From the NCBI GenBank assembly GCA_963575745.1, contig CAUYUJ010018471.1:165001-229000 (forward strand): a stretch of DNA of 64,000 nucleotides. Direction: 5' to 3'. The notes beneath the pieces are model-generated. The model did not search any database, was not told the DNA's origin, and saw nothing but the letters and a program-made list of their open reading frames with translations. Position numbers and translations under genes: made by a program. This stretch comes from Prorocentrum cordatum (Eukaryota; Sar; Dinophyceae; Prorocentrales; Prorocentraceae). Below, one piece after another: positions 25,999 to 39,836 of this stretch. Each line of letters starts with the position of its first letter. Position 1 is the first letter of the stretch.

Positions 25999-27164
25999 TG
26001 CCGATGACCTACCAGAACACCAGAATCAATATGTTCGGTAGTCGGAATGGCGCGCGCCCTGCGAAGCCAAATGGCTACGGCCGCGCGCAGCTCCAAAAAC
26101 TGGCCAAGATGGTTGTCCAGGAGGGGTCCAGGGACTAAGGACAATCCGAGCTCCAGGGCGTGCTCCGTCGCGATCTTGCCCTCCTGGGCCGTCTTCGGGC
26201 CCCGGGGCGTTAGAAGAGGACCAGCGGCAAAAAAACATGGCCCCAAGGATGCGATCGACGAGAGCCCATGGACCCAGGCATCGAAGTGCCACGGCGTCGG
26301 TCGGACGCACCGCGGCGCGGATTATTTCTGCTGTCGCTGTTGGCGCTGCTACGACGGTGGAAGCCTGGGATAGGGAAATCTCGGGTAAGGAATCCAGGGT
26401 CTTGCGACCGATGGAAGGCCAGTCGTGGGCCAGACCTGGGTTGAATAATTACACCCCAGCTCAGCGCGGCAACTTCGCCGCCGCGACCCGCCCCGCGACG
26501 GGCCTTGCTGCGGCTCGCCGACGACCTGCCAGCGACCCGCTCCGCGAGGGGGAGGAGGAGGAGGAGGAGGGGGAGGAGGAGGAGGAGGAGGAGGAGGAGG
26601 AGGAGGAGGAGGCGGAGAGGGCAGGGGGCGGAGGCGGAGGAGGCGGAGCTCTCATCCCCCTCCACCATCGTCTCCACCTCCTCTACTTCTTCCCCTTGAC
26701 TTCATTCCCCTCATCCGGCACCCCCCCATCCCCCCCCCAGCAGCCGGGCGCGCGGGCACGCGCGGCGCGGCGGCGCCGCCTGCGCCAGCCGCCAGCCGCG
26801 CGGCGGAGCCGCTGGCGCCTGCTGGTCGCGGAGGCGCCGGGGGGGGGGGCAGCGGGGACGGGGTAAGGGGGGGGAGATGAGAGGGATGGGGGGGGGATGG
26901 GGAGGGACGAGAAGGGGGAAGATGATGAGGAGCAGGAGCCGCAGGAGAAGCAGGAAGAGGAGCGAGCAGGAGAAGCAGCAGGAGGAGCAGGAAGAGGAGG
27001 TGGAGCAGGAGGAGCAGCAGAACGATCACCGGCCAGGCCGCGCCCGACGAAATCCCAAAAGCCCTCCAGGGGGCGTTGGGTGTGAGGAGCGCTCCCACCC
27101 CTGATCGGGGGAGGGGCGCGCCCCCCCCGCGGGTCGAGGGGCGCGCCGCGACCAGGTAGAGCGC

Positions 27165-27625
27165 CCAAGACGACCCAAAACAACATTCAGAGGGCCTCAG
27201 CGACCCCAAAGCATCCAAGATGGCTCGAGATAGCTCAAGATGGCTCAAGATAGCCTCCGACATACCTCCAACAGGCCCCAAGACGTCCCCAAGACGGCTC
27301 CAAGGGCCGCCCATGGGCCCCGAGAAGCACCCAAGAGACCCCAAGGAGGGCCCGAGAGGCCCCCAAGAGGGCGCCAAGAGGAGGCCAAGGAGGGGCTCCT
27401 TGGGTCGGCTCTTGACGTCGTCGTCGTCGTCGCCCCCCTTCCCCTCCCCCTCCCCCTCCCCATCCTCCTCCTTTTCCTCCTCCTCCTCCTCCTCCTCCTC
27501 CCCATCATCATCCTCCCCCTCCTCCTCCTCGCCCTCCTCCCCTTACTCCTCGTTTGAGCCATGATGGGGCCCCAGACGGCCCCAAGAGACTCCTCGACGG
27601 CCCCAAGATACGCAAAGCGTCAATA
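27165..27625 (+). repeat. Family A element, partial, within gene C
   Basis: Decamer units (27170-27420) are followed by CTCCTCCTCC DNA, GAGCCATGATGGGGCCCCAGA, and the characteristic right end GATACGCAAAGCGTC. The left end with CCCACCAGCCC is missing. Confidence 0.65.
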
Positions 27626-27639
27626 AGTCCACGGACCAG

Positions 27640-27780
27640 GCGACGATGGCAACGAGGATCGACGATCGATGGGCGATGGCGAAACAGCGATGATGGCGAT
27701 GACGATGACGAAGATGGCGGCGACGACGATGACGATGACGACGATGATGATAATGACGATCGAAAGACGACGTCCATTTT
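27640..27780. repeat. GATGACGA trinucleotide-like repeat in a gene C intron
   Basis: About 100 bp of GATGACGATGAC with GGCGAC variants. It lies between gene C exons 27956-27842 and 26364. Confidence 0.7.
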
Positions 27781-29519
27781 GCCGACGGCCCGTCATGTGG
27801 GGCTTAAACAAGCGACATACCGCACGATGCGAACGACCTACCTGCCACGATGTCGTGGCATTCCCGGGCTACTGTGAGCCATAACTGGAATTCTGAATTA
27901 TGAATTGCATTGCGTGGCCCGAAGAGTGCGCGAGGTGCGAGGAGCGCATTGAGTGTCTGAGGAGCGAGAGCGCTCAGAGAAAGCAGAGGGGGGGGAAGCA
28001 GAGACCCACGGGCCACGGGTCTTGTTGCCCGATTCCCTTGTTTTGCCAGCGTAGGTGGCGGGCAGAACAGCAGTGGGTCGCGCCCAGCGTAGATCATCTG
28101 CCCTGCCACCATGGCAGGACAGTCTGGCATTCGCCGCCAAGCTTGGCAAGGGGGGGCGCTGCGCACCGCGCAGGAGCCCGCGATCGCGGAGCTGCCGACA
28201 GCACGGCCCGCTTAAAAAATAGCCCCCCTGGCAGCAGCTCGGGCGCAGCGATTAATTACTGGCTTGCACTAAGGCAAGCATCAACAACGGCGCCCCGTTC
28301 TCATTGAGTCGTCGCCCCTCCGGAGGTCGCGCATCATGTCCGCAAGCATGGTGTCCTTGATCTTCCAGCTGGGCACCCAGTAGTCATCTGGCAACCTCTC
28401 CGACGGGTCATCTCCTCCAAAGTACTCCTTCACGGCCTCGGCAAACGTCATCTCAGGTACATCGTCGCCGTGCGCGAGGTCGCGCCAGTAGGCAGCCAAT
28501 CGGTCGTCGCCCTTGATGGGCCAATGTGCCACCACCTGGTAGGAGAGAAAAAAGGAGGAGGAGGAGGAGGAGGAGGAGAAGGAGGAGGGGGGCCCAGGGC
28601 AGGACATCCACTCCCCCTCCGTCTCCCCCATCCTACCTATGGTAGTGGTGGTGGAAATCGGCCCATGAGTCCTCATCTCCGTAGCTGCACTCGTCCCAGG
28701 TCCCCATCTTGATGAGCGGGTAGCAGTCAGGCACCCAGCACTTCTTACGCCAGAAGGTCTGCAGGTCGAACCGCATGGGCTTGGGGATGGAGCCAGCGCC
28801 GCGTCCGCCGTTGGAGAAGCCCTTGTCCTCGTCCTCGTCCAAGTCCTTGTCCTTATTCAAGTCCAGCATGGCGAGATCAAAATACAACGACTCCAGCCTG
28901 GCCACGTCGTCCGAGCCGCCCAGCGTCACCACGTCCGAGCAGGCATCCTCGTCCTTAGCATGGCCCTCCTTCTGGGCAGTCAAAAACCTCGAGAGGGAGG
29001 TCCTCTCGGTGTCGTGAGACGCGCCCTTGATGGGCTGTTTTTCCACCACCACTACCATAGGTAGCTCCTCCTCCTCCGAGGGCCGAGGGAGAGGAGGATG
29101 AAGACGAGGAGGAGGAGGAGGAGGAGCCAGGAAGAGGAAGAGGAGGCAGAGGAGGAAGAAGACGGAGGAGGAGGAGGAGAAAGAAGAGCTACCCACGGTG
29201 GCGGTGGTGGTGGAAAATCGGCCCACGAGTCCGAAGAGGAAGACCGCGATGGCGATCGCGAGCGACATCGCGAGCCCATCATCGAGCTCGCAGCCCACGG
29301 CGATGGCCGCGGCGGCGGGGGCTCGAAAGCTAAAGCTTGAGCCTAAATTGCTGCGGGAAGGGCCGCCGTCGTCGCCACGGCTTGATTCGTCGGCCCGGAG
29401 AGCCTTCTTCGTCGCCACGGCTTGATTCGCGTCGATATTCTGGTCGGAAGGTCAGCGAGCACCCCAGGACATCCAGGCGCCCCAGAAGGGTCAGAACGCG
29501 CCCCAGAAGGGTCAGAACG

Positions 29520-29670
29520 CACTGGTCGTCGTCGTCGGCATCGTCGTCGGCGTCGTCCGTAGTTGTCCGGCGTCGTCGTCGGCGTCGTCCGTAGTCGTCG
29601 TCGTCGTCGCCCGAGAGACTGGACCGCTGGTCGTCGTCGTGGTCGTTGTCGTCGTCGGCGTCGTTGCGCC
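29520..29670. repeat. CGTCGT repeat and duplicated CCCCAGAAGGGTCAGAACGC
   Basis: The 20-bp word CCCAGAAGGGTCAGAACGCG occurs twice (29480-29520), followed by about 130 bp of GTCGTC/GGCGTC triplets. A plus-strand frame afterwards (ASLLEFGADLMPAPAGLP, 29690-29760) is protein-like but isolated. Confidence 0.5.
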
Positions 29671-30739
29671 GGAGAGGCGCCGCCTCGCTGCTGGAGTTCG
29701 GCGCGGACCTGATGCCTGCGCCTGCAGGCCTCCCTGCTGCTGCCGCCCCGGGGGGCCCTCCACGCTCATCCGTCTCATCATCCTCCCTCCTCCATCCTCC
29801 CTCCAACCTCATCCCTCCCCCAGCCCCCCTCCCCCACTCCTCCACCACAATTGCTCAATATGACGCGGGGCACTGTCTCGTCAAAACGAGGGCCCAACAC
29901 AGGATTGTTAAGAAGAAATCCCCAGAACGCGCGTGGGAAGGAAGGAGGAGGAGCAGACAGCCGTGTATTCGGCGAGGCATCGGAACCCATCTGGCGCCAC
30001 TGGCGCGCCACCCAACGCTGCCCCCTGCAGCGGCTTAACGTTAGCTCTAGCACTTCTAGACCGAGGCGAGGTAACTGTGGAAGCTCTCGCTGAGAAGTGA
30101 GGCCGATGAGGGAGGCTCTCGCTGAGGAGTGAGGCTGATGAGGGGGACTGAGGATGAGGTCCCACAGCGCAAGCTACAATCTGTTGCCGTACTCAATCGA
30201 TCTCTGGCACACCCACGTGAGGCTCATCTTGCTTACCCATGAGCCCGACTCGTCGAGCCTCCGCACTTTTTCGTCGAGGGCCACTTCGGTCCTCAGCATA
30301 TTGACCCTCTTCCTTAGATTTCGATGTCAAGCGCTCAAGAACCGAGAACTTGACGAGGCGGTTCCGCCTCGACCGGCCCTTGCCCGTGAGACCAACAGGG
30401 CACGTAGTGTTGACGCCCACCCACATGGCAGAGAACCGAGCAATGAGCAACCCTCCGACAACAAACCGACGGCCTGGACAACAAGGCTTCCAGATATTCA
30501 TTCCTGAAACTCGCGCAGACACAAGAAGTAAATCGCATGGCCCCCACGGGACCAGGGGCATAATCCACGAGTCGTCGCGCGTTTAATGGCTGTGGGCCTA
30601 TGGCGCGCAGTTCGGACACGCGTCGCAGTATTGCTCGGTATCCCATATGGGCAGATCTAAGGCACACTATGGCCCAACATTCAAAATGGCCCAAGATGGA
30701 GCCAGGTTCAGCATTGCTAATCATGGCGTAAACCCTTCT

Positions 30740-31080
30740 CCCTGTGTCATCATATTCCTCCGTCTTGTCTCCTCCTTCCTACTACTGCCCCTCCTTCACC
30801 TCATCATCCCTTCTCCTCCTCCTTCTCCTCGCTCCTCGTCCTGCCTCCTCCTCATCATTATCCTCGTCCTGCCTCGTCCTCCTCCGTCGTCCTCTTCCTC
30901 CCCATCGCCGTCCTCCCCCTCCCTCCCCCCTCGCCCCTCATGACCCCTCCCTTCTTCATCCTCCTCCTCCCTCCCCCCTCCTCCATCCGTCGATGCCTGC
31001 GGCGCCCTGCCGCGGCCCGTGCGCGAGCGAAGGAGGAGGGGGGCGGGGAGAGGAGGGGGGGGGAGGTTGGGGAGGAAGAG
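30740..31080. repeat. Pyrimidine-rich then purine-rich low-complexity DNA in a gene C intron
   Basis: On the plus strand CTCCTC sequence (30760-30990) gives way to GGAGGGGGGCGGGGAGAGG (31030-31100). The two halves are roughly complementary and could pair in a transcript. No gene is seen. Confidence 0.55.
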
Positions 31081-31224
31081 CGGAAGCAGAAGCAGGAGAA
31101 GACGCGCGCCTCGGAGGGATGGAAGATGTAGCACAAGCAGATTGACACAAACGTTTGCGCCAAAGTCCAAGACGGACAAAACGAGGGTCACTACGGGGGG
31201 GGGCGCGCACCCCCCCCCCCAGTG

Positions 31225-32170
31225 ACACCTCAAGTCGACTTGGCGCGTCGCTGCCCCCCCCTTGGTGTCAGACCGGGGCAGGCGCAAATGCCTAAAGCAA
31301 TACGAAAGACACGCCGGGCTATCACCCAGGGGGGGGCAGTGACACGCCAAGTCGACTTGAGCGCCCCCCCCCCCTAGCGACGCAGCCGTGCCCCCGCGCA
31401 GAGGCCACGCCGATTGACATAGAAAAGTGCGCGCGGCCAGTGCAGCGCACTGAGCCTGGCTCGCAATGGGCGCGTATACCACAGCGCCTGGAGCCGAATG
31501 CGCGCATCAACGGCAACCCCAGCACGGCCCAATGCCCAAACTGTATCGAAGCGAAATTCCCGCGCTACATTCAAGATGTATAACGCCACACCCCCCTTAG
31601 GACACTCAAGTTAACTTGACGCGTCACTAGGGCGCAAAGACAAGACAGCAATGATCTGCCAACGACAAGCCCCCGCCCCCCCCTTACGACACTCAAGTCA
31701 ACTTGACGCGTCACTAGGGCGCGAAGACAAGACAGCGGCGCCATGGCATCGCCCCCCTTAGGACACTCAAGTCAACTTGACGCGTCACTAGGGCGCAAAG
31801 ACAAGACAGCGGTGCCCTGGCATCGCCCAGCCCCCCCCCCCCCCTTACGACACTCAAGTCAACTTGGCGCGTCACTGGGGCGCAAAGACAAGACAGCGGC
31901 GCCCTGGCATCGGACAGCCCCCCCCCCCCCTGGTTACGACACTCAGGTCAACTTGACGCGTCACTAGGGCGCAAAGACAAGACAGCGGTGCCCTGGCATC
32001 GCCCAGCCCCCCCTGGTTACGACACCCAAGTCAACTTGACGCGTCACTAGGGCGCAAAGACAAGACAGCGGCGCCCTGGCATCGCCCAGCACCACCTGGT
32101 CACGACAAGCAAGTCAACTTGACGTGTCACTGGGGCGCAAAGACAAGACAGCGCTCGCCGGGCACCCCCC
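31225..32170 (+). repeat. Tandem ~80-bp repeat carrying a CAAGTCAACTTG near-palindrome
   Basis: Seven copies begin near 31604, 31683, 31761, 31848, 31936, 32020 and 32103. Each reads ACACTCAAGTCAACTTGACG, CGTCACTAGGGCGCAAAGAC and AAGACAGCGGCGCCCTGGCA, then a C homopolymer of variable length. Two diverged relatives at 31230 and 31347 hold the perfect palindrome CAAGTCGACTTG. Copies differ mainly in the C-run length. Confidence 0.9.
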
Positions 32171-32189
32171 GCCCCCCCCAACAAGTTGC

Positions 32190-32572
32190 GACGTATGGTA
32201 TGGTATGGTATTGCATGGCATGGTATGGTATGGTAAGTATGGCATGTTATTGCATTGTATTGTACGGTATTGTATGGTAAGTATGGTGCGCTTTGGGGTG
32301 GTATGGTGCGTGTGGCATGGTATGACATGCTATGACGTGCAATGGTACGTATGGTACTTGTGGTATTGGTACGGTATGGTATTTACTGGTATGGTATGGT
32401 ATGGTCTGGTAGTCTACACATGGCATTTATGGTGTGGTTTGGTATGGTATGGTATGGAAAGTATGGTATGATATGGTGTGGCATGGTACATATGGTATGG
32501 CATGGGATGGCATGGTATTGGTATGGTATGGTATGGTATAGTACGTACGGTATGGCATGTGGTATGGTAGGA
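32190..32572. repeat. TATGG pentanucleotide array
   Basis: About 380 bp of GTATGGTATG with many single changes. The Met/Val/Trp/Tyr-rich and Ile/Pro/Tyr/His-rich frames are artefacts. It follows the 80-bp tandem repeat inside gene C's first intron. Confidence 0.9.
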
Positions 32573-32767
32573 GGAAGGAACGGGAGGCGGGTGGGAAGGA
32601 GAGGGCGTTCTGGGAAAACAAGAGCCCCACTCAGCGCGTGGGCACAAGACGTCCCGAGAGGCACCAAGGGTGTTCCGGGGAAAACGAGAAGCCCACTCAG
32701 GAAGGACGGCTGAGGAGGCGCCCAAGACGCCCCAAGAGGCCCCCCAAGAGCGGGCCCCAAGAAACCA

Positions 32768-33482
32768 ACATCATCCCAGCAGCCCTCTGGGCGTAAGGGT
32801 TTAACGAACTCCCTACCCCCTACCCTGGGCCGGGAGGGGGGGGGGGGAGGTGTCAGAGGGCGCTCCGCGAGCCCAAGATGGCCACCAAGATGGCGCACGA
32901 TAGCCCAAGATAGCTCAAGATAGCCACCGACATACCTCCAAGAGGCCCCAAGACGGCCCCAAGACTGTTTCAAGTGCCCGCCGAGCCCTCCAAGGACCCC
33001 ACCAAGAAGCCAAAATGCTTCCAAAACCTAAGGAACATCAGTGTTTTTGGCGTTCCCGCCTTTTCGCTTCCGATGGGCATTTGGATCCTCAAGATGGCCC
33101 CAAGATAGCCCAAGAGAGCCCCAAGGGGGGCCCAAGAGGGCACCAAGAGGGCCTCAAGAGCGCCCAAGAGCGTCCCAAGAGCGCCCCAAGAGGGACCCAA
33201 TACGGCCTTTTTGAGCCTCCGAGTGGGGGGGGGCTGAATTGAAGACCCCCCCTCTTTTGAACCATGGGGCCCAAGACGACCCCAAGAAACCTCTCAGACC
33301 CCCCCAAGGAGCCCCAAGAGGGCCCCAAGATGCCCCCAAAAGAACCCCAAGAGGGCCGCAAGAGGACCCCAAGAGAACCCAAAGATGGCTCCAAGGTGCC
33401 TCCGAAAACTTCTCACCACAACACCTCAACTTGCCTGGACATCGCTGTTGGATGGGCTGGCGGGGATACGCGAAGCGTCAAG
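32768..33482 (+). repeat. Family A dispersed element, copy 3
   Basis: Left end CCCAGCAGCCCTCTGGGCG, then TGTCAGAGGGCGCTC, decamers, GGCGTTCCCGCCTTTTCGCT, GGCTGAATTGAAGACCCCCC, decamers, and right end TGGGCTGGCGGGGATACGCG with AAGCGTC. It lies in the first intron of gene C. Confidence 0.85.
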
Positions 33483-33499
33483 AATTCCTTTCCTGTGAC

Positions 33500-33780
33500 G
33501 TTTGAAAAGGGGTTCCTGTCTCGCCTTTTCGGCTTCCCCACACAAGACGACGCAAGAAGCGCCTGGGAATTCCCCCAAGACAACCCAGGATACCCCAAAA
33601 ACGCCCCCAGACGGCCCAAGCACCAAGACGGCCCAAGAAGCGCCCCAGATGGCCCAAGAGGACCCCAGGACGTCTCCAGATTGCCTCCAAGAAGAGGCCC
33701 GCGAGAAGCCAGGCACGGGTGCGGGATGGGCCACAGGCCAGTAGATGAGCACCACACGGGCTTCAAAATTGTTGACCTAA
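33500..33780 (+). repeat. Family A decamer segment
   Basis: Directly after copy 3: CGCCTTTTCGGCTTCCCCAC, then CCAAGACGGCCCAAG units to 33700. It looks like a second, truncated copy and extends to within 100 bp of gene C's first donor. Confidence 0.6.
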
Positions 33781-34691
33781 ATGGCGTGGCGCAAGTATGG
33801 CTCATCCTGCTCCGGGGCAAGATTTATGTAAATCTAATTGGTAGGCAACCTTCAAAAATTGATCGACGTTGTACACGTGTTGCACATTCGCAAAAATATG
33901 GCGCTCGCCTTCGGTAATCAGAGCAATTGCCCGCGCAGCCGCCTGGCCCCGGATGGCCTTGTCCTTCTCAGTTGCGAATTTCCCAATATCTGGCAGGAAA
34001 GTGAACTGAGAGCTCTCGTGTTTCCGAATGGAAGCGACGATGGCGGGGTGGGCGACCTTAAAGGGCTCAGTGATGAAGACGGCCCGCCTGGTCTTGGTGC
34101 ACTGCTTGAGTTTCAAACTCACCCCGTGGCGCTCCGTGATAAACGCAGAAGGTTGCATAATCCAAGCACCAACGAAACCAGCAGCAAACGATATCTCCCT
34201 GGGGAGTTGTCCTGGATTGTTAGTAATGATTACAATAGCATCTGTGTAGTCATCCACCAGTTCCATACTCATGGTTGCAATGTTTCCCATGATGTCAGGC
34301 GTGCGCATGTCACCTTCCGCCCAAATCTTAAGACCCGCCAGCTCATCGCGAGAGGGGTACTCCCGACCCGCAATCTGTTGTAGCGTTTTCTCCCGCCGCT
34401 CTCTCGCGACCATGTTCTTGCCAACTTTCTTGAAATATTCATCCGCTTCGTCCATGATGTCTTGCGTGACCTCTTCGGGACGAGCAGTGCCTGCCCTGAT
34501 AGATTCGAACATCTTGATCTGTTGTTTCTCTAGGTTGAATGCAACTTCGCGCCTGTGTTTGTCTGTCCAGACATCGCCCAAGTCTTCGACACGAGGTGCT
34601 TTCGAAGGTGGATAGGCTTTGACCGTATCAGCCACTGATTGCCGCCTCTTCTCCAGGAAGCCCTTCTCCGAGGGCATCGTGGGCAGCTCCA

Positions 34692-38756
<4,065 letters not shown>

Positions 38757-38879
38757 GAGCGCAAATGCTACATAACGGATGAAGGGGGCGAGGAAGTATG
38801 GATATGGATGAGGAGGAGGAGGAGGAGGACATGGAGGAAGTAGAGGGGGATGATGACGAGGGGGGGGGGGCGGGGGGAG

Positions 38880-39706
38880 AGGGGCAGGAAGAGGAAGATG
38901 AGGAAGAGCCCCTGCGGGCCCTCCGTGACGCCTTGTCGCGTTCTGGTTTCGGGCGCCGCGTCCAGCGTTCAATCTTGAACGATCTCCGCACTTGGAGGCC
39001 CCGAGTTCCCGAAGGCTGGCCCCCGGAGGCCCCGCGTTTCGAAACAAGCCCCTCGAGCGTAGCCTTGAGCGCCCGCGCCAGGCATGGCGGCCCCTCTCTT
39101 GCTCCTGCTCCTGCTCCGCCTCATCCTCCTCTTCCTCCTCCTCCAACTCCTCCTCCTCCGCCTCCTCCGCCTCCTCCCCCTCCTCATCCTTCTCCTCCTC
39201 CTCCTCCGCCTCCTCCTCAGCCTCGCCCATCTCTTATTCCCCCCCCCCGCCGACGGCGGCCGGCGGCCTCGCCGCCGCCGCCGCCGCCGACGAGCCGGCG
39301 GCCCCGCGAGCAGGGCGGAGTGCACGCGGCAAGCGCGTCCGACCAGAAATCGGCGGGCCCGATCGCGCTGCCGCAACTCCGAGAGGAGGAAGACGAGGGG
39401 ATGGAGGATGAGGAAGAGGATGAGGAGGAGGACGAGGAGGAGGAGGAGAGGTAAGGGTAGGAGGCGGAGGACGAGGAAGAGGGGGGAACAGCGGACGGAC
39501 AGACGGAGTTGGGGGAAGGAAGTGGGAGGACAGAGGGAAGGGGGGAGTGCGATGGGGGAGTGAGGAGGGAAAATGGATAGATAGGCACGATGGGGCCAGG
39601 ACCAAGGGAACTTGTTGCACAGGACGCAGCGCGGGAGCCAGCTGCGCCACATCTGCACACGGGGCAAGAGGCGGAGCAGGATGCGAAGAAGGAGGAATGC
39701 ACGTAG
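38880..39706 (+). CDS. Possible plus-strand exons between genes A and B
   Basis: Three plus-strand segments look like protein. The first, 38905-39075, reads PLRALRDALSRSGFGRRVQR then DLRTWRPRVPEGWPPEAP. The second, 39255-39400, reads GGLAAAAAADEPAAPRAGRS. The third, 39590-39706, is an ATG-to-stop frame reading MGPGPRELVAQDAAREPA and ending DAKKEECT. CTC-rich DNA (39090-39240) and GGA-rich DNA (39390-39560) separate them. The minus strand is also open in the first segment (LARALKATLEGLVSKRGASG) and could instead be an upstream exon of gene B. I cannot decide the strand. Confidence 0.25.
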
Positions 39707-39836
39707 ACAGATTCTGGATCCTCTCCCCTCTCTCCTGTATCCTCCCTTCTCTCTCTACTGCCCCATCTCATCCGTCATGCATCCTCAATCTAATGTCTCT
39801 CCAATCGGAGAAGACAACGCGCGGGGCAGCGGCCTA

